DNA from: Bacillus_BE sp042263505
GTDB taxonomy: Bacteria; Bacillota; Bacilli; Bacillales; Cytobacillaceae
Assembly: GCF_042263505.1 (NCBI RefSeq)
Contig: NZ_JBHKFI010000020.1
Location: forward strand, 1 to 64,000
Reading direction: 5' to 3'
DNA length: 64,000 nucleotides
Made by a program: the position numbers and the translations under genes. Positions 1 to 8,576 of the stretch are shown here, in pieces. How positions within the stretch are numbered: the first letter of the stretch is position 1; every line of letters starts with the position of its first letter. Below the pieces are notes generated by a model. It did not search any database. It was given only the letters and a program-made list of their open reading frames with translations, and was not told the origin of the DNA.

Positions 1-22
1 AAATTCTGTAGCCTGATTTTAC

Positions 23-70
23 CTTCATAAAAAAGTTTAAATCGCTCTTCATTTAAACTTTTTTATGAAG
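23..70. repeat. Perfect 20-bp inverted repeat beside the CRISPR leader
   Basis: Arms CTTCATAAAAAAGTTTAAAT (23-42) and ATTTAAACTTTTTTATGAAG (51-70) are exact reverse complements around an 8-nt loop. The stem is AT-rich and ends in T-runs on both strands. It could be the bidirectional terminator of a cas operon lying left of the window. A tiny palindromic insertion is the alternative. Confidence 0.75.
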
Positions 71-134
71 GCCACCAAGCGCAAGCGCGGTAGAAAAATC
101 TGTGTCTATTTTCTTGACGTAGTATCAGAATGAT
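71..134 (+). promoter_or_regulatory. CRISPR leader, repeat-proximal part
   Basis: This AT-rich stretch precedes the first perfect repeat. The array decays at its right end, so the leader should be on the left, where transcription and spacer acquisition start. Positions 95-127 recur exactly at 29188-29220. No clear sigma-A promoter is visible in these 64 bases, so the promoter may lie further left. Confidence 0.6.
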
Positions 135-828
135 GTCGCACTCTTTATGAGTGCGTGGATTGAAATACAAGAGAAATATTTTTTGAATGTGTTTCCGTTT
201 GTCGCACTCTTTATGAGTGCGTGGATTGAAATCCACTTGTTTCCGTTAGGTCTGGTCAAGGTGTAGTCGCACTCTTTATGAGTGCGTGGATTGAAATTCT
301 ATTTTTATTGAAACGGAGTGATTTTGAATGGGTCGCACTCTTTATGAGTGCGTGGATTGAAATATAGCGAAGTAAGCGAGGCGTTAGAAGCCGATCGTAG
401 TCGCACTCTTTATGAGTGCGTGGATTGAAATTCCGTTCCAAATTCAACTGTCCCTTTTTTATAGGGTCGCACTCTTTATGAGTGCGTGGATTGAAATCTC
501 GGGATCCGGACGAGGCAAAAGATATTCTCGTCGCACTCTTTATGAGTGCGTGGATTGAAATGTCAAGTACATTTGCAAAACGGATTGTTGCCCCGATGTC
601 GCACTCTTTATGAGTGCGTGGATTGAAATCATTGCACAATATCTTCCTTTGTGATGTATAAAGTGTCGCACTCTTTATGAGTGCGTGGATTGAAATAGGA
701 TGCATGGTACGACGATTGTGCTTGATATTGTCACACTCTTTATAAGTGTGTGGATTGAAATTTCTCCAAATATCTCATTCTTAATGCGTTGCTTTTGTCG
801 CACTCTTCATGAGTGCACGCATTTAAAT
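135..828 (+). CRISPR. Type I-C CRISPR array, 11 repeats and 10 spacers
   Basis: The 32-nt repeat begins GTCGCACTCTTTATGAGTGC and ends GTGGATTGAAAT, with an internal palindrome and the ATTGAAA-type 3' handle typical of subtype I-C in Bacillaceae. Repeats start at 135, 201, 266, 332, 400, 466, 530, 598, 665, 730 and 797. Spacers are 32-36 nt and all differ. The first nine repeats are identical. The tenth has three substitutions and the eleventh is degenerate at its 3' end, marking the leader-distal end. No cas gene lies in the window, so cas3-cas5-cas8c-cas7-cas4-cas1-cas2 would have to be to the left or in trans. Confidence 0.97.
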
Positions 829-965
829 ACAAGCTCTACACTAAATCGTACTAGAGTTTGTGGAAATAAGAAGGTTACAGAAAAAAATGATTATCATTAA
901 ATTAATACTATTATTTTTAAGATTAAACCAATACATGTTTGAGCAAGTAAAAAGGGGAGTTGACA

Positions 966-1526
966 ATGGAATATTTGGATTCATTTAAAGACAGTAAAAG
1001 AATGGATAAAATAATAGTAGAACTAAAAGAAAAATATCCTGAAATTGATTGGCAAGCACGGAGGAATGACAATGAGGATAAAAAGGGCAATCCAATAAGT
1101 TATATTTCCTTGATTGTCCCATCTTCCCAATATGAAGAGGCAAAACAAATTTACCAAAAATTAAGGGATGAAGGATTTGATTTTGAATCATCAATCTTTG
1201 ATCTATTAATAAAGGAAATTGTAGACTTCCGAGACGAAAGAGATTGGAAGCAATTTCATAATCCAAAGGATTTAGCTATATCTCTTTCTTTGGAAGCAAG
1301 TGAGTTATTGGAAAACTTTCAGTGGAAAACGAGTGAAGAAGCTATAGACAAAAATATTGATAATATTAAGGATGAAATAGCAGATGTGGTTATTTATGCA
1401 TTATTAATGTCTAATGAGTTAGAAATTAATTTAGAACAGGTTATTAAAGAAAAAATTCAAAAAAATAGACAAAAGTACCCGGTTAATAAGTCTTTTGGAT
1501 TAAGTAAAAAATATACAGAATTATAA
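966..1526 (+). CDS. MazG-like nucleotide pyrophosphohydrolase
   Basis: The C-terminal half (about residues 80-180) is an all-alpha NTP pyrophosphohydrolase of the MazG/RS21-C6 type. The metal-binding pattern is visible as EASELLENFQW followed by DEIADVVIYAL. Such enzymes hydrolyse (d)NTPs to monophosphates. About 75 residues of unrecognised N-terminal extension precede it. ATG 966 is preferred over TTG 960 because the AAGGGGAG ribosome site (951-958) is then seven bases away. It lies between the CRISPR array and a nuclease-helicase on the same strand, which suggests a defence or nucleotide-depletion role, but that is inference. Confidence 0.85.
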   Translation: MEYLDSFKDSKRMDKIIVELKEKYPEIDWQARRNDNEDKKGNPISYISLIVPSSQYEEAKQIYQKLRDEGFDFESSIFDLLIKEIVDFRDERDWKQFHNPKDLAISLSLEASELLENFQWKTSEEAIDKNIDNIKDEIADVVIYALLMSNELEINLEQVIKEKIQKNRQKYPVNKSFGLSKKYTEL

Positions 1527-1653
1527 GATTGAGTTAATAAAGATATATTCTTAAAATTTTGAAGTGCTGTTTTTATTATTTGAAGGAACTTTATGCAAAG
1601 AAATTTTCCTGACTATTCAAAGAAACGTCTAATCATAAAAATGAGGGTTATTT

Positions 1654-3600
1654 ATGATCGTATACGAAGCAACAAAAGATGAATTTATTAATCATGTTTT
1701 TATGGATAAGTTGGTAGATAAATTACATGATAATTTCAATGAAAAAATTGGCAGAGTTAACAAAAACGAGCTTAGATCATGGGAAAATTCATTACAGTAT
1801 ATGTCCAGAGTGTTAAGTGATAAAGAAATACCTGCAAATGCTGGGGTTGCAATTGAATTTAGAATTCCTTACACATCCAAGAGAGTGGATTTTTTAGTTT
1901 CCGGCCGGGGAGAAAAGAAAAACTCTGTTATTATTGTTGAACTAAAACAGTGGGATTTTGTTGAAAAGGTTGAAGGAAAAGAAGCAATTGTTAAAACATT
2001 CTTTAATAAAGGAATACATGAGCATATACATCCTTCCTATCAGGCTTGGTCATACGCCATGTTAATTGAGGATTATAACGAAACAGTTCAAAATGAACAA
2101 ATTGGATTGTTCCCTTGTACATATTTACACAACTATAAGAAATTAAAAAATAATGATCCATTAATAGATCCTATTTATTATTACTATGTAGATAAGGCAC
2201 CCGTATTTGTGAAAGGAGAAGCCCGAAAGCTACAAAACTTTATCAAAAGGCATATTAAATACGGAGATAATAAAGAAAATCTCTATAAAATTGAATACGG
2301 ACGAATTCGCCCATCCAAATCCTTACAAGATACTTTAAGTAGTATGCTTAAAGGAAATACAGAATACATAATGATAGACGAGCAAAAAATAGTGTATGAA
2401 AAAGCATTAGAATTGGCGGAAAAGGCTCAAAAGACGGATCAAAAGGAGGTATTAGTAGTAGAAGGTGGGCCAGGAACTGGAAAATCAGTCATTGCCATTA
2501 ATTTGCTAGTTAAATTAACGAAACAAGGTCTAGTAGCTCAATATGTCACAAAAAATTCTGCACCGAGAAATGTGTATTCAACCAAATTAAAAGGAGATTT
2601 CCGTAAAAGTAGAATTGACAATCTTTTTAAGGGTTCTGGGAGCTATACAGAAACACCAGAAGATGAATTTGATGCTTTAATTGTCGACGAAGCACATAGG
2701 TTAAACGAAAAATCTGGGATGTTTCAAAACCTTGGTGAAAATCAGGTAAAAGAAATCATGTATTCATCTAAACTCGCTATTTTCTTTATAGATGAGAATC
2801 AACGCGTAACGTTAAAGGATATCGGCAGTGTAGACATGATTGAAAAGTATGCAAATGAACTCCATGCAAATATCACAAAATTGGAATTAAGATCTCAGTT
2901 TCGCTGTGATGGTTCAGATGGCTATATTGCATGGTTGGACGATGTCTTACAAATTAGAGATACAGCTAATACTAATGATTTAGGACTTAATTATGACGTC
3001 CGTATCTATTCAGATCCCAATGATTTATTAAATGAAATCGTTAAATTTAATAAGCTTAATAACAAATCAAGATTGGTTGCAGGCTATTGCTGGAATTGGA
3101 TTAAAGAAGGAAAAAATAATTGTGATATTCATGATATTGTAATACCCGAATATAATTTTGAAGCAAGTTGGAATTTAGGAAATACGAGCACTTGGGCAAT
3201 TGATGCAGAATCAGTATTTGAAGCTGGTTGCATACATACCTGCCAAGGACTTGAATTTGATTACGTGGGTGTAATTATAGGAGATGATTTGATTTATCGT
3301 GATGGAGAAGTTGTTACAGATTATACAAAAAGGGCAAAAACTGACCAATCATTAAAAGGAATTAAAACTTTGATGAAAAACGACCCAGAGCGTGCCACAA
3401 AATTAGCTGATCAAATTATTCGGAATACCTATAGAACATTAATGACACGTGGACAAAAAGGATGTTTTGTATTTTGTACAGATAAATTATTGGAAACATA
3501 CTTACGCGATAGAATACAAAGGATTTCTAATGAGTATGTAATTAAAGATAATTTATTATTCGAGGTCGCAGAAGATAAAGGGAAGTATTTGAATGATTGA
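1654..3600 (+). CDS. Nuclease-like domain fused to DUF2075 helicase/ATPase
   Basis: The 648-residue protein has a PD-(D/E)XK-like N-terminus with D79 and ELK (96-98) in beta-strand contexts. A DUF2075 P-loop ATPase domain follows: Walker A GGPGTGKS near residues 271-278, Walker B DEAH near 345-348, a DENQR motif, then HTCQGLEFDYVG and RNTYRTLMTRG, as in superfamily 1-like helicases and Schlafen-related ATPases. It probably acts on nucleic acid in the cytoplasm. It follows the MazG-like gene by 127 bp on the same strand. The start has GAGGGT ten bases upstream. A role in phage defence is inference from domains and location. Confidence 0.85.
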   Translation: MIVYEATKDEFINHVFMDKLVDKLHDNFNEKIGRVNKNELRSWENSLQYMSRVLSDKEIPANAGVAIEFRIPYTSKRVDFLVSGRGEKKNSVIIVELKQWDFVEKVEGKEAIVKTFFNKGIHEHIHPSYQAWSYAMLIEDYNETVQNEQIGLFPCTYLHNYKKLKNNDPLIDPIYYYYVDKAPVFVKGEARKLQNFIKRHIKYGDNKENLYKIEYGRIRPSKSLQDTLSSMLKGNTEYIMIDEQKIVYEKALELAEKAQKTDQKEVLVVEGGPGTGKSVIAINLLVKLTKQGLVAQYVTKNSAPRNVYSTKLKGDFRKSRIDNLFKGSGSYTETPEDEFDALIVDEAHRLNEKSGMFQNLGENQVKEIMYSSKLAIFFIDENQRVTLKDIGSVDMIEKYANELHANITKLELRSQFRCDGSDGYIAWLDDVLQIRDTANTNDLGLNYDVRIYSDPNDLLNEIVKFNKLNNKSRLVAGYCWNWIKEGKNNCDIHDIVIPEYNFEASWNLGNTSTWAIDAESVFEAGCIHTCQGLEFDYVGVIIGDDLIYRDGEVVTDYTKRAKTDQSLKGIKTLMKNDPERATKLADQIIRNTYRTLMTRGQKGCFVFCTDKLLETYLRDRIQRISNEYVIKDNLLFEVAEDKGKYLND

Positions 3601-3732
3601 AAAAAATGAACTCGGATCCGATTGATTAAATTCAATCTCAAATTGTTCCTCTAAGAATTAACCCATTTCGCAGTACTAACAAAGTGTGATATTTAAGGAT
3701 ATAACAAAAGTATTAATCTTGGAGTGAGAAAA

Positions 3733-4367
3733 ATGGGTAAATACTTTGTTCCATCAAAGGCATCAATATCATGGAAAGAATTCCTTGCAGGCTGAGAAAC
3801 AGTGGAAAGAATGGTATTCAGCTTAAGCACTGGCTAATTGATGCTAAGACGCTAACATTTTTCACCTTATATTGAAAAGGCTTTCGAACAGAGTCAAATA
3901 CCTCTATTTAAAGACGTAGAGTTATTATATGGATTTCATGAGTACAAGGTTTCTTTACCTAGAGAAAGCTCATGCTCACAAAATGATTTTTATATAATTG
4001 CAAAGGCAAATAATAAGCTTTTATCAATAATATATAGAAGGAAAAGTTTCGGAGCCATTAGGGACATTAAACATGTCACTCTGTCCCTCCGAAAATTATA
4101 AAAGGTTTATATACAACAAAAGAAGAAGCTCAAAATAAGCACCAAAAAGATGCTATTATTTTAATAACAACGAAGTAGTGCATTGTGTTATTTAATACAA
4201 TAATTATGTAAAGGAAGCGGTTAGAACAAGAGGGTATTTCCAATCAATCTGCTATAATGCGGGAAATCGACGTTTAAGAGATATTGGACAAGGCAATGAT
4301 GATTTTATAAAAAGGATAAAGAACAAATCTTCGATTATTGAGAAGTATCAAATCAATGTGGCTTAGT
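3733..4367 (+). pseudogene. Decayed gene of unknown function
   Basis: A good site (TTGGAGTGAG) and ATG 3733 open MGKYFVPSKASISWKEFLAG and then meet a stop. Homologous-looking reading continues in shifted frames (IEKAFEQSQIPLFKDVELLY, later KNNEVVH-like and DFIKRIKNKSSIIEKY up to a stop near 4367). Several frameshifts and stops break what was probably one gene of about 200 codons. The opening resembles a small protein family found in Firmicute islands, but I cannot name it with confidence. Confidence 0.6.
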
Positions 4368-4494
4368 ATTTTGAAAAATGAACAGATGACAGATATCTGA
4401 TCTAATTGATATATATTTTTTATAAACAAGAGAGCTGTCTCCATATTTTTTTGTAACTAATTCATTCGTGAAAAATGAAAAAGGAGTGTATTTC

Positions 4495-4734
4495 ATGGGA
4501 CTCTATGATGAATTAACGAAGAGGAAAACAGTTGGTGAAATATTTGATGTTAATGATTTGACCCCTGAAAAATTAAAGATAATGTTTATTGATGAACAAA
4601 AAACGGATAATATGATTGCTACGCTTTTTAATGTTAAGAAGTCAAAAATAACTTATCTAAGAAGAAAAAATGGTATCTCACTGCGAAATTCCATAATTGA
4701 TAATTTCTTGGAGGATATCCCTTCAGATATGTAA
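4495..4734 (+). CDS. Small HTH-like protein, first of three unknown genes
   Basis: This 79-residue protein starts at ATG 4495, where AAGGAGTG (4481-4488) is six bases upstream; an earlier ATG at 4474 lacks a site. The segment NMIATLFNVKKSKITYLRRK near the middle looks like a helix-turn-helix of the kind seen in small regulators and sigma-like proteins. The rest is unrecognised. The next gene begins 18 bp after its stop, so the two are probably cotranscribed. A regulator or antitoxin of the cassette is a guess. Confidence 0.6.
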   Translation: MGLYDELTKRKTVGEIFDVNDLTPEKLKIMFIDEQKTDNMIATLFNVKKSKITYLRRKNGISLRNSIIDNFLEDIPSDM

Positions 4735-4752
4735 ATAGAAATCAAGAAAGAG

Positions 4753-5067
4753 ATGCTAACAGATGATAATATAACAAAAATTGCAAAAGCAATTACACAT
4801 TTTATATTTCGTAATGGGCCGATTGAAGATATGCATGCTGATGTAAATAAAAATATAACAGATAAAGATATGAAAATTCTAAACAAGTATATGGTAAACA
4901 GGTTGGCATATATAATTATTTTAATTAAAGAAAATAGATGGTTCGAATTAAATTTTTTAGTCAATCAATTTGATTTTTTGTTTGGTCAAAATTGGGATAA
5001 TGCTAAACCTGATGATGGTGGAATGGGAAAGTTATTAGAAGAAAAATTGGACCGTTATAGAAATTAA
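4753..5067 (+). CDS. Hypothetical 104-residue helical protein
   Basis: I do not recognise the family. The protein is mostly helical with a conserved-looking segment IFRNGPIEDMHAD and a second block DKDMKILNKYMVNRLA, which read like family signature blocks rather than random sequence. No signal peptide or membrane helix is seen. It is the middle gene of a tandem trio at 4495-5635 with gaps of 18 and 19 bp, so an operon is likely. The purine run AAGAAAGAG abuts the ATG closely, so translation may be coupled to the gene before it. Confidence 0.6.
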   Translation: MLTDDNITKIAKAITHFIFRNGPIEDMHADVNKNITDKDMKILNKYMVNRLAYIIILIKENRWFELNFLVNQFDFLFGQNWDNAKPDDGGMGKLLEEKLDRYRN

Positions 5068-5086
5068 TTTTTTTAGGGGTGGTTGC

Positions 5087-5635
5087 ATGTTTATTAATAA
5101 GGAGCAGAAAGAAAAAATAGTGTTATTAAATAAAGTTTTAGGAACAAGATATCTAACGACACCTTATAATTTATTAAATCCGAAAGATTTAATTGAAGCC
5201 GCAACTTTTATTACTTCTGAGTATGTTGATATGGAATATTATTGGAGATCATTGAGTGATATTAATTCAAGATTTGATGAAAGTTTAGAGGTATTTTATC
5301 CTGCAAAATGGATGAATCTTTCATTGAAGAATTCAACTAACGATGAAGAAATTGACGATGCCATTGATGCGTTAAATAGTGCAGAAGAAGCTATGAGTAT
5401 TTTAATGGATAAAGCAGAAGAAAAGTGCAAGTGGGTATGGGAATTAATTCTTTTTTTAAATTTTAGTGAAGTTAAAAAATATTTTTTTGGCGAAAATGTA
5501 CAATTTGATGATCAAAAAGTAAACGATGTGTTAGAAGAAAATCTCTCTGAGATATACGATGGCTCAAATTACAAATATACAGTGGAGGATTCAGCCAAAG
5601 AATTTGCAAAACATCTTTTAAATAGATGTAAGTAA
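5087..5635 (+). CDS. Hypothetical 182-residue protein
   Basis: This is the third gene of the small cassette, with AGGGGTGG before ATG 5087. The protein is acidic and soluble, with no recognised motif. The central part (about residues 80-110) is a likely amphipathic helix rich in Asp and Glu. It starts 19 bp after the preceding stop, so it is probably cotranscribed with it. Function cannot be assigned. Its position beside a CRISPR array and a nuclease-helicase makes a defence or toxin-antitoxin role possible but unproven. Confidence 0.6.
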   Translation: MFINKEQKEKIVLLNKVLGTRYLTTPYNLLNPKDLIEAATFITSEYVDMEYYWRSLSDINSRFDESLEVFYPAKWMNLSLKNSTNDEEIDDAIDALNSAEEAMSILMDKAEEKCKWVWELILFLNFSEVKKYFFGENVQFDDQKVNDVLEENLSEIYDGSNYKYTVEDSAKEFAKHLLNRCK

Positions 5636-5853
5636 AAAATACTTCTAGTTCACACAAGGTATTTTGGACTGGCTAGTTTTTTGCTATTCTATAAGAGATA
5701 AAAACGGTGATGTTACTGTATTTACCTAGTTTTCTAAATCACAAAAACTATGTCTTGAAATTTTGGGTTCTGTTAAAAGGGCTTGGACATTTCAACATTA
5801 TTATTGGAGCAAATGGTCTTTAATAATGGTCAAATACAAACGATGCCATTGAT

Positions 5854-5883
5854 AACCCTCTTTTTTAATAATGAGGGTTTTAG
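5854..5883 (+). terminator. Weak terminator hairpin
   Basis: AACCCTC (5854-5860) pairs with GAGGGTT (5873-5879) and a short T-run follows. It lies 220 bp after the three-gene cassette. Apart from this hairpin and the repeat copy at 6400-6800, I see no supported gene between 5636 and 6913. Confidence 0.45.
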
Positions 5884-6399
5884 AGGTTTTATGGGCAGAT
5901 CATTGATAAGTTTTTAGCGACTGATAGGTTGATATGACACAACATGCCAATACCGTGGATCAGAAGAGAATATTGCTCTGTTTTGTAACTAAAAATAGTC
6001 GGTAAATATTGAGAAGAATTTCTTGTTAATTCTTTGGTTAGTAAACGCATTTTTTATGAAAGTGATAGTAATGTCAATAGAATACAAGTTCATATAAGAT
6101 ATCTTGCAGTAGAATGTAAATGAACGAATTATAAGTTTTAAGTGAACTGCATAAATTTTTGAATAGCTTAGGTGTCAGGGAAAATAGCCTTGCTTCCAAG
6201 AGTTTTACGCTGGGATATAAACCCATTCAATTTGGCAGAAGAATGCCTAAGTTCGCCACTTTATATGGAGAAAAGCGTTACAATTGTTTAATCATTCATG
6301 TTGATTCGGGTAATCCGGAATCTCACAAAGGAAAATTGATCCAAAAGGAATTACACTAACTCTTTCATTATAATATTAAAAAGATGAGGAGTTTTGAAT

Positions 6400-6800
6400 T
6401 AAAGAAACATGAAGTCTTTATTCCATTTTGAAGTAATTAATTCAAAAGAAAAGCTAGAATTATTAAAAGGTTTTATTCGAAAACATATAAAATTTTTTTG
6501 AGAAGATTATTGTATTGGATCATTCAAATTGAGTCACTTCGTGCGTAATAACGTGAGCCGCTCCATTTCCGAATAAAACTGGTCCTTGTTAAGACATCTT
6601 GAAGAAAATAGAGTGAAGAGCTGTGAACTTTTCTCATTTTTTAGCCCGAACGATATTTCTTGTGCAAGGTTCATCCCTTTATTATCATCTGTGTTTTTAT
6701 TGTACAAGTTTGGAAGGAAGATAGTTTAGATTAGGGGAATGACCAAATTAAAGAAGCGTCAACTCAAAATCGTGTTCCATCTGGAGTGTCGATTTGACCC
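6400..6800 (+). repeat. Diverged dispersed repeat, copy 1 (decayed coding remnant)
   Basis: The stretch aligns with 48090-48490 at roughly three-quarters identity by eye. Anchors are the block at 6598 (TTAAGACATCTTGAAG) and the one around 6690 (tgtgtttttattgtacaagt). The opening can be read as MKSLFHFEVINSKEKLELLK, against FRSPFEEINLKEKMKLLK in the other copy. Both are broken by stops and frameshifts, so these look like two dead copies of one unknown gene. Confidence 0.55.
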
Positions 6801-6913
6801 CGACCATTGGTATCTATCAAAAAACCCTCGCAGATGTTGATATATTAGCGTTGTGAGGATTTTCTGAGCTTGTTATTTAATTAATTACCTAATAAAGTGT
6901 CCATTTTTGTCGT

Positions 6914-7600
6914 TTATTTTAGCTCCAAAGGCAAAAACGCATATTCTCCATCCCTTATAATCCCACATTTCCGAATGGGGATACGATGTTTAAAAATCGG
7001 TCCATCTAAGACTGTCGTATGGAATTCTCCGCCTTCTCCACAAGGATCGATACCTCGAGCTTCAAGTTCTTTTATGTATTCATGGGTTAGTGTTCTCCCT
7101 AAATCTTCTTCACGCATACCTAATGATAAATTGACAGTAACAATGATCGTAATAAATCCCAGATTGATAAACTCTTCAACTGCCTTCCGATGGTTCATTT
7201 CCCATAATGGCATCCCAAGCTTTAATCCAACCTGATTGGTTACCTTTTCATGCCAGCACCCATCAGTAGGCATATCCAAGTCACCTGTTACTAACATATC
7301 AGCTCCTTGATTTTTCGCCGTTTCTAAAAGTTGGATAAAAATCTTTTCATAATCAGCCCAGCTTGCATCTGCTGTATATACCGGTAACCCGATTGCTTCA
7401 GCCTGTGCATGTATGATATCAGGTGGCATCCCATGCGATCTGGAACGTTTTCCTTCTTCCTCCATCATCACAATTAATCCAACTGCTTTTCCTACCTTCG
7501 ACGCTTTATACAGAGCAAGGACACTATCTTTTCCTCCGCTAAAAGAAGCGATAAATTTATGCCCATTTACTGCATTTCTCCATCCTTTTATGTCTTCCAT
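6914..7600 (-). CDS. Dph6-related ATP pyrophosphatase (diphthine-ammonia ligase-like)
   Basis: The 228-residue protein has an N-terminal PP-loop SGGKDS (residues 21-26) that binds ATP for adenylation. Its C-terminal DPCGEGGEFHTTVLDGP matches the signature of the Dph6/MJ0570 family. In eukaryotes and archaea the family amidates diphthine on EF-2. Bacteria lack diphthamide, so the substrate here is unknown. An AAAAGGGG site precedes the ATG. It is monocistronic, with no same-strand neighbour close by. Confidence 0.88.
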   Translation of the reverse strand: MEDIKGWRNAVNGHKFIASFSGGKDSVLALYKASKVGKAVGLIVMMEEEGKRSRSHGMPPDIIHAQAEAIGLPVYTADASWADYEKIFIQLLETAKNQGADMLVTGDLDMPTDGCWHEKVTNQVGLKLGMPLWEMNHRKAVEEFINLGFITIIVTVNLSLGMREEDLGRTLTHEYIKELEARGIDPCGEGGEFHTTVLDGPIFKHRIPIRKCGIIRDGEYAFLPLELK

Positions 7601-7738
7601 TCAAATCTACCCCTTTTATTTTGCCTATGAAGTTTGATAGTTTTACTTATTTCATTCTATCACTAGTGAAACAGAGGGAGGGTTCGTCTGTTTCATAAAA
7701 AATGAAATGTTGAAATACGATAAAAATACAAGATAAAA

Positions 7739-7761
7739 AACAAGGGCACTGTCCTTGTTGT
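7739..7761 (-). terminator. Terminator-like hairpin reading leftward
   Basis: AACAAGG and CCTTGTT flank a 7-nt loop, and on the minus strand the stem is followed by TTTTTTA. It would stop minus-strand transcripts entering the Dph6-like gene from the right. Confidence 0.45.
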
Positions 7762-7847
7762 TTCTGGTATTTAAATGATGTAGGTTTTGGCAGTATGTTA
7801 ATTAATCATTTTGAATCACTACTCAAAGCAAAACTGCATAAATACAT

Positions 7848-7920
7848 ATTGATAAGTGATTGCAGAAATAAATTTGTTATGGGGATTTAGATTTTTAGGG
7901 GCAGAAAAGAGGGAAGAGAA
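7848..7920 (+). repeat. Imperfect direct repeat, left copy
   Basis: About 73 bp starting ATTGATAAG recur at 8577-8648 with roughly 80% identity. The right copy is the leader of the broken epimerase gene. The two copies bracket the Rpn remnant and the type I toxin locus. Confidence 0.7.
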
Positions 7921-8049
7921 GTTGAAAAATTAGATGCAAAAATAGAAGATGCTCGTGAAATGTTAAAAGAAAGTATATCCGTGGATTTTATTGCAAAAAT
8001 AACAAAACTCGATTTATGAGAAATTGGGGAATCAAAGAAAACAATATAA
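7900..8049 (+). pseudogene. C-terminal remnant of an Rpn-family nuclease
   Basis: The frame reads REVEKLDAKIEDAREMLKES and then VDFIAKITKLDL followed by a stop and EIGESKKTI. This charged tail with a MLK-ISVDFIAKITKL pattern is typical of the C-terminus of Rpn/PD-(D/E)XK transposase-family proteins. The nuclease core is missing, so it is dead. Confidence 0.55.
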
Positions 8050-8152
8050 GAATTAGGGGATATGAAAATAATTTTAGTTTATATATAAATAACCGAATAA
8101 TATGTCATGAAGCTTTCAAAGTAAAAATATTTTGCCATTTACTTGCATGTAA

Positions 8153-8181
8153 ATAATTACATGTATAATATTATATGTATA
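8153..8181 (+). promoter_or_regulatory. Promoter for the putative antitoxin RNA
   Basis: TTGCAT (8153-8158) and TAATAT (8176-8181) are separated by 17 bp, a good sigma-A arrangement. It points rightward and would start an RNA near 8188. Confidence 0.6.
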
Positions 8182-8187
8182 AGATAA

Positions 8188-8322
8188 TCATAAAATGAAG
8201 CCGTCGGGACGGCTATCCCAAACGGCTTGTACAATTCAACATTGCAAGAGCAAAACAGCTCAATAGATATTTAGTCAAGAAATAGACCAGCACCTTTGGT
8301 GAGGCGGTCTATTTCTTTTTGT
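8188..8322 (+). ncRNA. Putative antitoxin RNA of a type I toxin-antitoxin locus
   Basis: Transcription from the 8153 promoter would run antisense into the 3' end of the toxin mRNA and stop at the shared hairpin 8277-8317, followed by TTTTTG. The 5' part contains the GC-rich stem GCCGTCGGGACGGC (8200-8213). The convergent layout with a 3' overlap matches the Bacillus txpA/RatA and bsrG/SR4 loci. The RNA itself is inferred. Confidence 0.6.
8277..8320. terminator. Shared bidirectional terminator of the type I locus
   Basis: AAGAAATAGACC (8277-8288) pairs perfectly with GGTCTATTTCTT (8306-8317), with T's beyond. On the minus strand the loop carries CTCACC, complementary to the GGTGAG in the toxin ribosome site. 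That would allow 5'-3' pairing to hide the site, as in other type I toxin mRNAs. Confidence 0.75.
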
Positions 8323-8413
8323 TTAGTGTCAGTAATGCAATTATTACACCAATAAGTGTTAGTGTGAATAATTCAAAGTTCAATGCAAAGTTTGCTGCAT
8401 CGTATGACACCAT
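8309..8413 (-). CDS. Holin-like type I toxin peptide, 34 residues
   Basis: ATG at 8413 follows the strong site GGGGGTGAG. The peptide starts MVSYDAANFALNFELF, continues as one hydrophobic helix (TLTLIGVIIALLTL) and ends NKKK. A short N-terminus, a single membrane span and a Lys tail are the plan of the putative holin-like toxin family and the TxpA/BsrG peptides, which damage the membrane. The stop codon sits inside the terminator stem, as in that family. The peptide is too short for ordinary gene callers. Confidence 0.82.
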   Translation of the reverse strand: MVSYDAANFALNFELFTLTLIGVIIALLTLNKKK

Positions 8414-8484
8414 AGTCTCACCCCCTTTCTTACTGGGGATGAGCCGACCGCCCCTGCGAGCTGTATGGAATTGTACTTGGACAA

Positions 8485-8508
8485 ATTATAGCATACAAAT
8501 AGCCTAAC
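8485..8508 (-). promoter_or_regulatory. Toxin promoter with extended -10
   Basis: On the minus strand TGCTATAAT gives an extended -10 (TATAAT at 8485-8490), with a TTGGTT-like -35 about 15-16 bp upstream. The start would be near 8478, giving an mRNA of about 200 nt to the terminator at 8277. The 5' leader holds a possible hairpin, GGGG...CCCC. Confidence 0.6.
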
Positions 8509-8576
8509 CAACGGAAAAATATGTAAGCTTATTAAACTGATTTTTATGTAAGGTTTATCCTTTATTCTAAAAGGAA

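Noticed and set aside
256..705. 149-codon open frame on the minus strand with repeated ISIHALIKSAT units
   Set aside because: It is a translation of the CRISPR repeats and spacers, not a gene.
700..900. 66-codon frame at the end of the array
   Set aside because: It runs through the last CRISPR repeats and has no ribosome site.
6159..6359. 66-codon ORF starting TTG (NSLGVRENSLASKS...)
   Set aside because: No ribosome site, no recognised family and it lies in decayed DNA; at most a remnant.
8319..8507. 62-codon plus-strand frame
   Set aside because: It is antisense to the type I toxin gene and its promoter and has no ribosome site.
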